Shown here in pieces: positions 1-9,683 of a stretch of DNA of 64,000 bases. The notes under the pieces are model-generated. The model was not told the origin of the DNA. It did not search any database and saw nothing but the letters and a program-made list of their open reading frames with translations. How positions within the stretch are numbered: the first letter of the stretch is position 1; the number at the start of each line of letters is the position of its first letter. Made by a program: the position numbers and the translations under genes. Source of the stretch: an uncultured Acidimicrobiales bacterium (lineage in GTDB: Bacteria; Actinomycetota; Acidimicrobiia; Acidimicrobiales; SZUA-35); the NCBI GenBank assembly GCA_937922805.1, contig CALAJV010000006.1, positions 186,001 to 250,000 of the forward strand. Reading direction: 5' to 3'.

Positions 1-50
1 TGCCGCGACATACTGCACTATCTGGGTTACCACCAACGACCGGCACTAGT

Positions 51-812
51 GTGTTGACTGTGACTGTTTCCGCTGACGATCATGCCCTAGCCAAACGCCT
101 GGCCACCGACACTGGCAAAATTCTTGTCGAGCTGCGCCAAAAGATGGAGGGCCAAGGCAGTGACCATTGGTCGCTGAAGGATGCGGGCGACGCCGCCGCC
201 CACGAATTCATTGTCGAAACGCTGGCCCGAGAAAGGCCCGATGACGCGGTGCTGTCCGAAGAAGGAGCCGATGAGCAAGCCCGGCTCAGCGCCGACCGGA
301 TTTGGATCGTCGATCCCCTTGACGGAACCAGAGAGTTTGCCGAGCCGCCTCGAACCGATTGGGCCGTTCATATCGCGCTAGTAATGGACGGACAGCCGGT
401 TGCTGGAGCCGTGGCCCTGCCAGCCGAAGAGATCACCCTCGGAACTGATCCGGCAGAAACGCTCCCGGAGCAGAATTTTTCGTCGCCACGAGTTATTGTT
501 AGCCGCACTCGTCGTCCGCCAGTAGCTGTAGCTTTGGCCGCCGAGCTAGGAGCTGAATACATTGAGATGGGTTCGGCTGGGGCTAAGGCTATGGCGGTAG
601 TTCGCGGCCAGGCCGATATTTACGCTCACTCCGGTGGCCAATATGAGTGGGACTCATGCGCTCCCGTTGCAGTAGCGTTGGCCGCTGGACTCCACTGTTC
701 GCGAATTGACGGATCCCCGCTGATCTACAACAACGCTGATACGTATCTACCAGACCTACTTATATGTCGGCCCCAGTGGGCTGACCAATGTCTACAAATT
801 ATTAACGGGTAG
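51..812 (+). CDS. cysQ: 3'(2'),5'-bisphosphate nucleotidase, inositol monophosphatase superfamily
   Basis: A Mg-dependent phosphatase that probably hydrolyses 3'-phosphoadenosine 5'-phosphate left over from sulfate assimilation, in the cytosol. The superfamily metal motifs are visible: the Glu pair in LSEEGADE (E70, E71), WIVDPLDGT (residues 85-93, metal ligands D88 and D91) and the late WDSCAP motif (W200, D201). The tail AAGLHCSRIDGSPLIYN is close to actinobacterial CysQ. Length 253 aa is normal for the family. The GTG at 51 has no Shine-Dalgarno sequence. A GTG at 60, seven bases after a TAGTGT hexamer at 47-52, is a possible leaderless start. Inositol monophosphatase activity cannot be excluded. 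Confidence 0.85.
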   Translation: MLTVTVSADDHALAKRLATDTGKILVELRQKMEGQGSDHWSLKDAGDAAAHEFIVETLARERPDDAVLSEEGADEQARLSADRIWIVDPLDGTREFAEPPRTDWAVHIALVMDGQPVAGAVALPAEEITLGTDPAETLPEQNFSSPRVIVSRTRRPPVAVALAAELGAEYIEMGSAGAKAMAVVRGQADIYAHSGGQYEWDSCAPVAVALAAGLHCSRIDGSPLIYNNADTYLPDLLICRPQWADQCLQIING

Positions 813-832
813 ATCGAACCAGGCGGACGTCG

Positions 833-1669
833 ATGGAACTCAAAGTTACAACGTATGAGCAGCATCTGAGATCGGCTGTAATCACCCTGAGTCGCCCCGA
901 ACGGGGCAATTCCTGGACCGGCCGGATGCATGCTGAGTACAAATATTGCATCGCTCAAGCTGAGGCTGATTCCAGCATTCGTTCAATTGTCATTACTGGA
1001 GCCGGGAAAACCTTTTGTGTTGGCGGCGACAGCGAAGCGCTTGAAGGGCACGCGAAGCGAGGCGGCTACGACGACGGTCTTGCCGCCGCCAACGACCAAT
1101 CAGAACCGGCTGACCAGCCCGAACCCGGTTACGGCCTTCACTCTCAATTTGACCATCAGTTCGCTTACCACTTTGGTTTATCAAAACCGGTTATAGCCGC
1201 CATTAACGGACCGGCGGCTGGGGTTGGTTTAGCGTTGGCCTGTTTCGCTGATCTTCGCTTTGCTAGCCCGGGCGCAAAATTAACGACGGCCCATGGCAAA
1301 CTCAATCTTCCTCCTGAGTTTGGATTGTCCTGGATACTCCCCCGCCATATCGGCCTGACTCGAGCCATGGAATTGCTGTTGAGCTCCAGGGTTTTTCTCA
1401 CCGACGAAGCCTTCGAACTTGGGCTCATCAATCGCATAGTCGATCGTGAGTCTCTGCTCATCGAAACACTCGAATACGCTGAAGGACTGGCGACAACGGT
1501 CTCTGCCGGCTCCTTAGCCGCAACCCGCCAACTGGTCTACCAAGACCAGCACCGAGGGATAGGCGACTCGGTGGCCGAGTCAGTCAGGTTGTTGTCTGAG
1601 ATGATGGGCCAGCCCGATTACGCAAAAGGGGTAGCAGCGCTTAAGGCTAAAGAGCCACCAAATTTCTAG
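833..1669 (+). CDS. Enoyl-CoA hydratase/isomerase family protein
   Basis: A crotonase-fold enzyme that acts on acyl-CoA thioesters, probably in fatty acid or amino acid degradation. The oxyanion-hole segment GAGKTFCVGGD lies near residues 57-67. The second conserved block, NGPAAGVGLALACFADLRFAS, follows around 125-145, and PPEFGLSW around 160-167 carries the Glu that usually acts in catalysis. Length 278 aa is typical. It starts 20 bases after cysQ on the same strand, so the two may be co-transcribed. An insertion rich in Gln, Pro and Asn (around residues 90-105) sits between the first two blocks. The exact substrate cannot be read from the sequence. Confidence 0.85.
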   Translation: MELKVTTYEQHLRSAVITLSRPERGNSWTGRMHAEYKYCIAQAEADSSIRSIVITGAGKTFCVGGDSEALEGHAKRGGYDDGLAAANDQSEPADQPEPGYGLHSQFDHQFAYHFGLSKPVIAAINGPAAGVGLALACFADLRFASPGAKLTTAHGKLNLPPEFGLSWILPRHIGLTRAMELLLSSRVFLTDEAFELGLINRIVDRESLLIETLEYAEGLATTVSAGSLAATRQLVYQDQHRGIGDSVAESVRLLSEMMGQPDYAKGVAALKAKEPPNF

Positions 1670-1720
1670 TTGGGCGCCCGACCAGACATACACCCCAAGA
1701 ACCGACCAAACTAGTGTCAT

Positions 1721-3352
1721 ATGAGTTCTCAAATTGCGCAGGACGCTTCTACTGGCGCCGCCGATCGCACAACCCGCCCAGACGACCTCGACCTAGGCTC
1801 TTTTTCTGACAATCAACCGTGGAGTCTTCACGATCGAGAGCTTACATGGCGCCGTACCGTTCCGATCTTGCGGAATCAGCAGGCTCGGTTTCTGCCCGAT
1901 CTGACTCGTCGGCCTACGTTGCCGCCCCTAGCCCGGGCCGTGGTGGTTGGCCAGCACTTAGGGGGCACGCTGGCCGCCTGGTATGCGCTAGACCGTCGGG
2001 GGTCTAACTCTCGTCGCTCGCTCTCGAAGAGGCTGCGCGTTGCCGCTGAAACGTTAGGGCCAACCTACATCAAGCTGGCCCAGATTATTAGTGCTGGCGA
2101 AGGAGTGTTCCCGGCCGAGTTAGTAGACGAATGCAAGAAGTGTCGAGATCAGGTCCCCGCTGTTGATTATCAAGACGTCGTAGCCGTGGTCGAGAAAGAG
2201 TTAGGAAAACCACTACACGCGATCTTTAAGTCATTCGATCCGACACCTCTGGCTGCAGCATCGATTGCCCAGGTTCATGGTGCCGTACTGCGAACCGGCG
2301 AAGAAGTGGTCGTCAAGGTTCAACGACCGGGAATAGACAGCCTTGTCCGGCGCGATCTCCGGGTCCTAAGTTGGCTGGCCCCATTTCTTATTGGCCGAAT
2401 CCCGGTGTCGGCACTGGCGAATCCACCTGCCTTGGTCGAGCTTTTTGCCGAGACCATAATTGAGGAACTCGACTTCAGGCTGGAAGCCGCCAATATCCTC
2501 GACGTTGGCAAAGTCTTTGTCGAGCTAGGACAAGACGGGTTCGTTGTCCCCCGACCGCACCCTGATCTGGTCACCAAACGAGTCCTCGTTATGGAACGCT
2601 TGACCGGGTTCAACTTTAATGACGTTGAAGGGATGCGAGCCGCCGGGGTCGATACCCAAGCTGTTATTAAGACTGGCATGATCGGCTTTCTTGAAGGGGC
2701 GTTTTTGCACGGGGTCTTCCATGGCGACCTCCATGGTGGCAACTTGTTCGTAATGCCAGATGGTCGAACGGCGCTGATGGACTTTGGCATCACCGGACGA
2801 CTATCAGAAGAAGAACGAATGGCCTTTCTTCGGATGATGATGTCAGCAATGACCAACGACATGAAAGGCCAAGTAGCGGCGCTACGAGACTTAGGTGCGC
2901 TGCCTAAAGACACCGATCTCGATGCCGTAATGAGCGATCTCAAGCTCGATGGTCCACCGCTCGACCCTACAACTCTGTCGCCCGACGAACTGGTTAAGGA
3001 GATGCAGGGCGTGATCAAGGCGTTACTCGGCTATGGGGCTCGAATGCCAAAATCGCTGATGCTCTACATTAAGAACCTGATTTTCATTGACGGTGCAATC
3101 GCCACGCTAGCCCCTGAGCTGGATATGTTCTCTGCTGTTACCGATGTGGCAACCCATTTTGCGACAACCCACGGGCCAACGATTGCCGGCCAGCTTGGGT
3201 TAGGCGAACAAGAGATGGAACTTGATCTAGATGGCATCAAGGCCAATATTGGTGGATTAAGCCCCGATTCAGTCGACTCGTTAACCTACGAAGAGCTGAA
3301 GGAGCGGCGAGCGCTCATTCACCGACGGCTCAGCGGCCGAAACGTTGAATAG
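1721..3352 (+). CDS. ABC1/AarF/UbiB family atypical kinase
   Basis: A protein-kinase-like ATPase of the UbiB/ADCK family. In other organisms these support isoprenoid-quinone or lipid biosynthesis. Family landmarks are visible: a KLAQ form of the KxGQ motif in YIKLAQIISAGEGVFP, the Ala-rich loop in LAAASIAQVHGAVL, the catalytic HGDLHGGN, and the DFG equivalent in LMDFGITG. Length 543 aa fits bacterial members. The C-terminal region lacks the clear transmembrane pair seen in E. coli UbiB. No strong ribosome binding site precedes the ATG. The target in this organism, which probably uses menaquinone, is unknown. Confidence 0.85.
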   Translation: MSSQIAQDASTGAADRTTRPDDLDLGSFSDNQPWSLHDRELTWRRTVPILRNQQARFLPDLTRRPTLPPLARAVVVGQHLGGTLAAWYALDRRGSNSRRSLSKRLRVAAETLGPTYIKLAQIISAGEGVFPAELVDECKKCRDQVPAVDYQDVVAVVEKELGKPLHAIFKSFDPTPLAAASIAQVHGAVLRTGEEVVVKVQRPGIDSLVRRDLRVLSWLAPFLIGRIPVSALANPPALVELFAETIIEELDFRLEAANILDVGKVFVELGQDGFVVPRPHPDLVTKRVLVMERLTGFNFNDVEGMRAAGVDTQAVIKTGMIGFLEGAFLHGVFHGDLHGGNLFVMPDGRTALMDFGITGRLSEEERMAFLRMMMSAMTNDMKGQVAALRDLGALPKDTDLDAVMSDLKLDGPPLDPTTLSPDELVKEMQGVIKALLGYGARMPKSLMLYIKNLIFIDGAIATLAPELDMFSAVTDVATHFATTHGPTIAGQLGLGEQEMELDLDGIKANIGGLSPDSVDSLTYEELKERRALIHRRLSGRNVE

Positions 3353-3440
3353 ACACACTTCTGCTTCTTTTCGTCCAAGCGTGACTATGAAATTCGATCA
3401 AGACGATGGCAGCGCAGATTAGTTCTGCTAGACAGTTCTG

Positions 3441-4100
3441 GTGCGTTTAGTTATTGCTGATTGCACCGTCGACTACGACGGGCGCCTCACTGCTCATCTT
3501 CCTCGGGCCACTCGGCTTCTGATGCGAAAGGCTGACGGCTGTTTAGCCGTGCACGCCGACGGGGGTGCCTATAAGCCGATGAATTGGATGACTGCTCCCA
3601 ACGTCTTTGTAGAAGATGACGACACGTGGACGGTAACCAATCCTAAAGGGGAGACCTTGACGGTCACCCTCCACCAGGTCTTCAGCGACGTTAGTCACGA
3701 TTTTGGTGATGACCCAAGCCTGCAGAAAGATGGGGTTGAAGCTCACCTTCAGGAACTTCTATCTGTAGACCCTGAACAGCTTGAGCCAGGAATGCGATTG
3801 ATCAGGCGGGAATACCCTACTGAAATCGGACCGGTTGATCTCTTATGCCGCGATGCTGACGATTTGGTGGTGGCGGTCGAAATCAAGCGGCGGGGCGAGA
3901 TCGATGGGGTTGAGCAACTGACCCGGTATCTCGAGTTCCTCAACCGCCAACCCGATCTCTCCCCTGTCCGCGGCATGTTCGTGGCCCAAGAAATCAAGCT
4001 CCAGGCGAAGACCCTGGCCAGCGATCGCGAGATCGGCTGGTGCGAAGTCGACTACGACGAGCTGCGCGGCATTGAGCGTCCGCAACAAAAACTCTTCTAA
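3441..4100 (+). CDS. nucS: Endonuclease NucS/EndoMS, mismatch-specific
   Basis: The endonuclease of non-canonical mismatch repair in actinobacteria and many archaea, which cuts both strands at mismatched DNA and substitutes for MutS/MutL. The N-terminal half is the dimerisation and DNA-binding part. The C-terminal half is a RecB-like nuclease domain with [20 protein letters not shown], holding the D-x(n)-ExK catalytic set, then QLTRYLEFL. The last five residues, QQKLF, look like a beta-clamp binding peptide, as known for mycobacterial NucS. Length 219 aa is normal. The start is a GTG. It lies 88 bases after the AarF-type gene on the same strand. Confidence 0.92.
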   Translation: MRLVIADCTVDYDGRLTAHLPRATRLLMRKADGCLAVHADGGAYKPMNWMTAPNVFVEDDDTWTVTNPKGETLTVTLHQVFSDVSHDFGDDPSLQKDGVEAHLQELLSVDPEQLEPGMRLIRREYPTEIGPVDLLCRDADDLVVAVEIKRRGEIDGVEQLTRYLEFLNRQPDLSPVRGMFVAQEIKLQAKTLASDREIGWCEVDYDELRGIERPQQKLF

Positions 4101-4128
4101 CTCCGGGTGACCTGTTCGCGGTGAACGA

Positions 4129-5001
4129 CTACGTCGTGAACTGAACCGCTCCATTGTCGATTACAACTCGACCGTCACCGCCGGCGGTTTGGAAGATCGC
4201 CTCTCCGTCGCCGGAGCCCCACATTCGAATAGTCAGTTTTTCTCCTGGAAGCACTGGCGAACTAAACCGGGCTTCCATGGCGGTAAACCGAGCCGGGTCA
4301 GAATCACATAACGTGTGAAGCAACGCCCGCCCGGTGAAACCGTAGGTGCACAGGCCATGTAGGATCGGCTTTGGAAAGCCGCCAACATCAGAGAACTGTT
4401 TGTCGGAGTGCAATGGGTTGCGATCTCCACAGAGGCGATACAGCAAAGCCTGATCGGGTCGAGTCTCGTAGGTTACAACGTGATCGGGCTCTCGGTCGGG
4501 AGCCACGTTTGGCTTTTCGGAAGGTCCTCGGTCGCCACCGAATCCGCCCTCGCCCATGATGAAGACCGCCGATGTGGTTTCAAACAGCGGCTCGCCATCG
4601 GACACAAGCGTTGCCACTGCCTTGGTGCCGATGACGGCACCCTTACCCTTGTCTAGGATGTGGGTTATCTCGTCGACCATCTCCACCTCGCCATCGGTCG
4701 GAACTGGCCGGTGAAGTTTGATTCCCTGCTCGCCATGGACAAGCATTCGATTGTCCCATGTTCCCGCTTCGCTCATGGCCGAACGACCGCCCTTGGCGTT
4801 AAAGCCAGCTAGTACCGCGAAGGTTGGGAAGACCTTTTGGTCAACACCGGCCGTATTCTCGGTCGTGAACTCAAGCTCTTGACCTACTGGGTCGGCAACG
4901 CCAGCGCCGATCCCTAACGAATAGAGTAAGCAATCATCGGCCGTCCACGTCGCCCGCCGTGGTTCGCCTTTTGTTCCTACTGCCTCTGGGTTAACCGGCA
5001 T
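4129..5001 (-). CDS. MaoC-like dehydratase (enoyl-CoA hydratase 2 type)
   Basis: A double hot-dog protein like the hydratase-2 part of eukaryotic multifunctional enzyme 2. It probably hydrates trans-2-enoyl-CoA to (3R)-hydroxyacyl-CoA. The N-terminal half has the degenerate hot-dog with LLYSLGIGAG and PTFAVLAGF. The C-terminal half has the active MaoC motif, seen as DQALLYRLCGDRNPLHSD followed by PILHGLCTYGF, where the catalytic Asp and His lie. Length 290 aa is typical. It is downstream of an SDR gene (5092-6018) on the same strand with a 90-base gap. That SDR is the matching dehydrogenase type, so the two probably act in sequence. Confidence 0.88.
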   Translation of the reverse strand: MPVNPEAVGTKGEPRRATWTADDCLLYSLGIGAGVADPVGQELEFTTENTAGVDQKVFPTFAVLAGFNAKGGRSAMSEAGTWDNRMLVHGEQGIKLHRPVPTDGEVEMVDEITHILDKGKGAVIGTKAVATLVSDGEPLFETTSAVFIMGEGGFGGDRGPSEKPNVAPDREPDHVVTYETRPDQALLYRLCGDRNPLHSDKQFSDVGGFPKPILHGLCTYGFTGRALLHTLCDSDPARFTAMEARFSSPVLPGEKLTIRMWGSGDGEAIFQTAGGDGRVVIDNGAVQFTT

Positions 5002-5091
5002 CGCCGACCTCCTGTTTTGCTGGTGACTTCTACGTTGGTGTGGTGCTAGTGACTTGTTACTACGAATTTTGCTGGGGTGTTGTGCCTGGCC

Positions 5092-6018
5092 TTAGTAGGG
5101 CGTCGGGTAGCCGGGTCCGGTGGTCGGCGCGCCTTCCATCGTGCTGTTAGGTTGCGCGTCGGCCATCAACTGGCGAACTACCGGTCCAAGCTCCTTTGGG
5201 TCATCCACTGGAGTGGCAGTCGGTCCTCGATGCCAGGTGTTGGCGATGCCAAGAACCCGCCCACTTGCCTCGAACACTCGACCGGTAACTTGAGATGACT
5301 CAGCACTGGCCAGCCAAGTACAGATTGGGGCAATCCATCGAGGGTCCATCGATGCCTTGCCTTCCTCGTCGAGTTGCCCCATACCCAGATTCTCAGTCAT
5401 CCGAGTTAACGCGCCGGGCGCAATCGCATTGACGGTAACCCCGTACCGATGTAACTCCTGGGCGGCAATTACGGTGAAGGCCGCGATCCCGGCCTTAGCC
5501 GCCCCGTAGTTGGTTTGGCCCGGATTGCCGTAGATACCCGATACCGAGCTGGTGTTGATGATCCGAGCATCATTGGTTTCACCGGCCTTCGCTCGTTCTC
5601 GCCAGTATGCGGCAGCCCATCGAGCAGGACCGAATGTCCCTTTGAGGTGTACGGCAATTACCGCGTCCCATTCAGCTTCCGTCATGTTGGTAAGCATGCG
5701 GTCCCTCAAGATCCCTGCGTTGTTCACCACACAATCAAGACCCCCAAAGGTCTCAACTGCCATATTGACCATTCGTTGGGCGCCCTCCCAATCGGAGACG
5801 TCATCGCCGTTGGCAATGGCTTCGCCACCCATCCCTTTGATCGCTTCCACCACTTCCTGGGCCGGTGACAAGTCGCCACCAGTTCCATCGACTTCTCCAC
5901 CAAGGTCGTTGACTACGACCTTGGCCCCTTCGCTGGCAAGCATTAAGGCGTGCTCTCGACCTATCCCTCGGCCTGCGCCGGTAACGATGGCAATTCGACC
6001 TTCACACAATCCACTCAT
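5092..6018 (-). CDS. SDR family (3R)-hydroxyacyl-CoA dehydrogenase-like oxidoreductase
   Basis: A short-chain dehydrogenase similar to the N-terminal domain of multifunctional enzyme 2. It has the NAD-binding TGAGRGIG motif near residue 13, NNAG in the middle, and the catalytic Ser and YxxxK in INTSSVSGIYGNPGQTNYGAAKAG. The reading frame stays open upstream to 6186, but I place the start at the ATG at 6016-6018. The family begins there, and AAGAGG sits five bases upstream. This gives 308 aa. The downstream MaoC hydratase would carry out the neighbouring step. A paralogue of the same subfamily lies at 20705-21619. Confidence 0.87.
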   Translation of the reverse strand: MSGLCEGRIAIVTGAGRGIGREHALMLASEGAKVVVNDLGGEVDGTGGDLSPAQEVVEAIKGMGGEAIANGDDVSDWEGAQRMVNMAVETFGGLDCVVNNAGILRDRMLTNMTEAEWDAVIAVHLKGTFGPARWAAAYWRERAKAGETNDARIINTSSVSGIYGNPGQTNYGAAKAGIAAFTVIAAQELHRYGVTVNAIAPGALTRMTENLGMGQLDEEGKASMDPRWIAPICTWLASAESSQVTGRVFEASGRVLGIANTWHRGPTATPVDDPKELGPVVRQLMADAQPNSTMEGAPTTGPGYPTPY

Positions 6019-6323
6019 GGAACCTCTTTTGAATCTCTCGATCGATCTCTTCGGGCATGAACATGCACCGGAGTCTGTACTCATCGCATTAGAGCCTGAA
6101 CTCTTCAATGCTTCAAACTTCTGCCGATGATTAGTTGCCGACAAGTCGATGGATTTGCTGGGCCAAATCCGACGATTTGACGACAATTTTTAGCAATCAG
6201 CACTCTGATCATGTCACAAGTTGCTGTGAAACTAGAAAAGCAGACGAAGAGTTCAACAGAAGGCGAACAATTTAGTGAAGACCAACTCGATGTGACCCTT
6301 TCTGGGAGCGACATCATGGCAGA
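6019..6323. other. Divergent intergenic region
   Basis: This 305-base stretch separates the minus-strand SDR gene from the plus-strand VanW gene, so it should hold both promoters. The only site I can name is the AAGAGG ribosome binding site of the SDR gene. No convincing -10/-35 pair, tRNA or small gene was found. Confidence 0.4.
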
Positions 6324-9300
6324 ATGGTTGCGGTGACAATCGACGGCGCAGAAGACGGCAAGAGTGGTACAGCGGATGCTGGCCCCGATGAGGCTGTCCA
6401 GCAACAGCCATCCGGAAACAAGATCCAGGCTCGCGGGCGTCGGAAAAGTAAGCGGAAGCGCCGACGAAAGACCGTGGCGCAATCACCGACAACCGATCAG
6501 ACGGTCGACCCCTCGGACAGCCCGACTACTTCAGACGATTCGAACCAACCAGATTCGGCAACAAAGAACGAAGCTAATCCGGTGTCTGATGACCTATCTG
6601 GTGACGAGGTTGTAAAGCCCAATAAGCCAGAAGAATCTGCCACCGCTGAAAGTGAAGAGCGTGTCGACCTTCCTAAGCCAGCCGATGGCAGTGCTGACGA
6701 CACTGCTACTGATGACGACACTGCTACTGATGACGACACTGCTACTGCTGGCGAAACAACCGACGTTCAGCTCGACTCCGAAACTTCTGACAACGACGAG
6801 ACCAGCGACGAACCAGACCATTCAGAGACCGCCGGGGACGAAGCCGAGATTGATACAGCCGATCAAGCTGACTCCGAAGATCAACCTACTCTTGATGCAA
6901 AAAACGATGAGGCGACCGTCGATTCCCTCGATGGTGCGTACTCAACGGCCAAGAAAACACGAAGCACCAAATCGGGAGAGGCCCCGACTACCGATCGCTC
7001 CACGTCCGCAACCAAAGACGGCGACACCAAAAGCACGGTTGGCGAAAAAGACGATACGCGTGTGGAAGAGTCGGCGGCCAAGACCAGCCCATCTGCGGAT
7101 CTCGACGAAGAAGCGACAGAAGCCGATAACGCTGATGAAGGCAACGCTAAGCAACTAGCTCAAGACGACGGTGAGTCCGAACCGGATACCTCACAACAGG
7201 TTGCTGGCAAACCGTTGACCGGCGAACGGATCGACGATCTGCTGTCGCTAGTAGATGCCGAGCCGGACGAAGACGATGAGCCTTCATCAACCAACGAAGC
7301 TGAAACGGCCTCGCCACCAAATATTGACGACCTATTTGTTGGAGCGATCGACAAAACGGAGAGCGACCCGCCATCAATTGATGATCTCTTGCCAACCGAA
7401 TCAGCAGACAAGATCGAAACAGCTGACTCAACAGAAACAGCTGGCGAGATCAAGACAGCTGACACAACTGGCGAGACCGACCCAAGCGACTCAAAAGAAA
7501 CAACCGGCGAGACCGACCCAAGCGACTCAAAAGAAACAACCGGCGAGACCGACCCAAGCGACTCCTCGACTTCTGAAGATGTAACCATTGTTCAGGAGAT
7601 CGCATCGACTGAAGAGCTGAAGATAGCTGACAAGTCATCGACTGCAGACAGCGACGTAGATAAGGCCACCACGCAAACACCGTCTGACCCGGCTAATCCA
7701 ATTGTTGTCATCCCAGCTCAGCCTGAATCGCCTACAGCAGAAGCGAAAACAAGCGATACCACCACTGAGGCAGTAGCAGACACCGTCGCCCCAGCTACAG
7801 CTGGTTCTGCTCTGCCAGGTTCGCCGGTCGTCACCGTCCCCCCTAAAGACGCTTCCCCCACCCCGCCGCCGTCGGCGTCACCGCCGCTAGCCACACCTTC
7901 TGACCCGGCTCCTACCGGCGAGCTAGCTACCGCTCCGCAGGAAAAGACTCCCAGCACTGGACTTCGCCTACTCAAGTGGGCGGCTGTAATTGCCATAGTT
8001 GGCTACGCACTGCTTGTGGCAGTTTGGGGTATCCGTGTTTTAGGCCAGCAAGACAAAGTTGCCTCCGGAGTTCAAATCGGCGAGACCAACATCGGGGGCA
8101 TGACTCGCGCTGATCTAGATCTTGAAATTGATGGGCTAGAGGACAAACTGTCGACCGATGGCTTAGAAGTTATCGTGAACGACGAAGTCATCGACACCAA
8201 TCCGTCGGCTATGGGGGTCGAGATCGACCGATCAGAGCTAACGTCTAGCGCTCTTGAAGCTCGACGGGGCGGTTTCGTATTGTTCCGCCCCTTTACCTGG
8301 CTCGGGCAACTTGGTTCGACCGAGACGATCGACATTCCCTATATCTATGACTCGTCGAAAGCAGCTTCGACAACCGACTTAGCAATAATCCCTCGGTTAG
8401 AGTCGCCGGTTGAGCCAGCCTTTAAGTTCGTTGGAACTAACTTGGCGGCGACCGAAGGAACTTCAGGGATAACCGTCGATCTCGATGAGATCGAAGATCT
8501 GTTGCCGACAACAATTGAGGCTGGCACTCCGTATCGGATGGAGTTGAACCCAACTCAGGCCGACCCGACAGTCGAAACTGAAGTTGTCGATGAACTGGCC
8601 TCTGAAATAAATGCCCTTACCGAAGATCCGATCAGAATAAGGATCCTCAGCGACGAAATCGAAGTCGAACCCAAGACCATGCGGGAGTGGGCGGTATTGA
8701 ACCTCGATGGTGACGACACCTCCTGGGCCTTCGACAACGATGTAATGATCGCCGACCTTAAACCTCGCTTCCCAACGCTCGGCACTGAAGATCAACAGGC
8801 TCGAATAGAAGTTATCGACGGTGCGCCGACAATTATCAACGCATCTGAGACAGTTATCTGTTGCGAAGCTGGAGTCGACTCTCTTTTGCTAGAGACCTTG
8901 GAAGCAGACGCTCCGAAAGCGCCTGAACCAGACGAAGACGACCCTGAGGCCGAACCGCCAGAAGCGCCCCTTCGTCAGGCAGTTTTCAAACCCGAGATCG
9001 TCGGATTCGATGAGGGCGTAGCCGAGCTTGAAAGCCTCGGAATTATCGAAGAAGTAAGCACCTTCACAACTAAGCATCCGTGTTGCGCCAACCGCGTGAA
9101 GAACATCCAACGCTTCGCCGAGCTTATGCAGGGGTCGATTGTTCGACCGGGCGAATCGATTTCGTTGAACGACACCGTTGGCCGCCGAACAACAGCCAAG
9201 GGATTTTTTAGCGATGGCGCCATCGTTAACGGAGAGCTAAAGAAATCGGTCGGTGGTGGTGTGAGCCAATACGCCACGACCTTCCTGAACGCCGCGTTCT

Positions 9301-9683
9301 ACTCCGGCGTCGACATTACTGAGTACCGCTCCCACTCGCGATACATATCTCGATATCCCGAAGGTCGAGAGGCAACAATCAATTTCCCAAGCATCGACCT
9401 GGAAATCTACAACGATACTGATTACGGCATCCTCATTTGGAACGAGTGGACCGACACCTCAATCACGGTTTCTTTCTACTCGACGAAGAACGCTGAAGTA
9501 ACCGACCTCCCAACTCGAACGACTTGGAACGGCCAGTGTCGAACCGTTACGACCCCTCGTCTGGTCGAATATCTCGACGGCAAACCAGACAAAGAAGATG
9601 AAGTCTTCGGCTACTACTTCCCTGGTTTCAACAAACGCTGTGACGGAAGTCTTATAAATCCACCAGACGAAGACGACGAGTAG
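6324..9683 (+). CDS. VanW family membrane protein with very long acidic N-terminal tail
   Basis: A 1119-aa protein, about twice the usual size. Residues 1-545 are low complexity, rich in Asp, Glu, Thr and Ser, after a short basic patch (RRKSKRKRRRK, around 38-50). They include two tandem repeats, listed separately. One membrane helix follows (about 548-572, WAAVIAIVGYALLVAVWG). Then comes a YoaR-type peptidoglycan-binding-like region beginning VASGVQIGETNIGGM. The VanW domain begins near residue 910, with paired cysteines (HPCCANRV), VRPGESISLND and GGGVSQYATTFLNAAF. This predicts a cytoplasmic acidic tail and an extracellular C-terminus. VanW domains are linked to glycopeptide resistance loci and cell-wall contexts, but their reaction is unknown. 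The ATG start is supported only by the open frame. Confidence 0.85.
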   Translation: MVAVTIDGAEDGKSGTADAGPDEAVQQQPSGNKIQARGRRKSKRKRRRKTVAQSPTTDQTVDPSDSPTTSDDSNQPDSATKNEANPVSDDLSGDEVVKPNKPEESATAESEERVDLPKPADGSADDTATDDDTATDDDTATAGETTDVQLDSETSDNDETSDEPDHSETAGDEAEIDTADQADSEDQPTLDAKNDEATVDSLDGAYSTAKKTRSTKSGEAPTTDRSTSATKDGDTKSTVGEKDDTRVEESAAKTSPSADLDEEATEADNADEGNAKQLAQDDGESEPDTSQQVAGKPLTGERIDDLLSLVDAEPDEDDEPSSTNEAETASPPNIDDLFVGAIDKTESDPPSIDDLLPTESADKIETADSTETAGEIKTADTTGETDPSDSKETTGETDPSDSKETTGETDPSDSSTSEDVTIVQEIASTEELKIADKSSTADSDVDKATTQTPSDPANPIVVIPAQPESPTAEAKTSDTTTEAVADTVAPATAGSALPGSPVVTVPPKDASPTPPPSASPPLATPSDPAPTGELATAPQEKTPSTGLRLLKWAAVIAIVGYALLVAVWGIRVLGQQDKVASGVQIGETNIGGMTRADLDLEIDGLEDKLSTDGLEVIVNDEVIDTNPSAMGVEIDRSELTSSALEARRGGFVLFRPFTWLGQLGSTETIDIPYIYDSSKAASTTDLAIIPRLESPVEPAFKFVGTNLAATEGTSGITVDLDEIEDLLPTTIEAGTPYRMELNPTQADPTVETEVVDELASEINALTEDPIRIRILSDEIEVEPKTMREWAVLNLDGDDTSWAFDNDVMIADLKPRFPTLGTEDQQARIEVIDGAPTIINASETVICCEAGVDSLLLETLEADAPKAPEPDEDDPEAEPPEAPLRQAVFKPEIVGFDEGVAELESLGIIEEVSTFTTKHPCCANRVKNIQRFAELMQGSIVRPGESISLNDTVGRRTTAKGFFSDGAIVNGELKKSVGGGVSQYATTFLNAAFYSGVDITEYRSHSRYISRYPEGREATINFPSIDLEIYNDTDYGILIWNEWTDTSITVSFYSTKNAEVTDLPTRTTWNGQCRTVTTPRLVEYLDGKPDKEDEVFGYYFPGFNKRCDGSLINPPDEDDE
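6696..6749 (+). repeat. 18-bp tandem repeat, 3 copies, in the VanW tail
   Basis: Three head-to-tail copies of GACGACACTGCTACTGAT, the last ending GCT, encode DDTATD units. The copies are almost identical at DNA level, which points to recent slippage or unequal exchange. The unit keeps the reading frame. Confidence 0.9.
7470..7564 (+). repeat. 36-bp tandem repeat, about 2.6 copies, in the VanW tail
   Basis: Identical copies of a 36-base unit start at 7470, 7506 and 7542 (the last partial). They encode the 12-residue unit GETDPSDSKETT. Being a multiple of three, copy-number change would alter tail length without breaking the frame. Confidence 0.92.

Noticed and set aside
2320..3018. 232-aa open frame on the minus strand
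   Set aside because: It is antisense to the AarF/UbiB gene, rich in Ser and Arg, and has no family resemblance.
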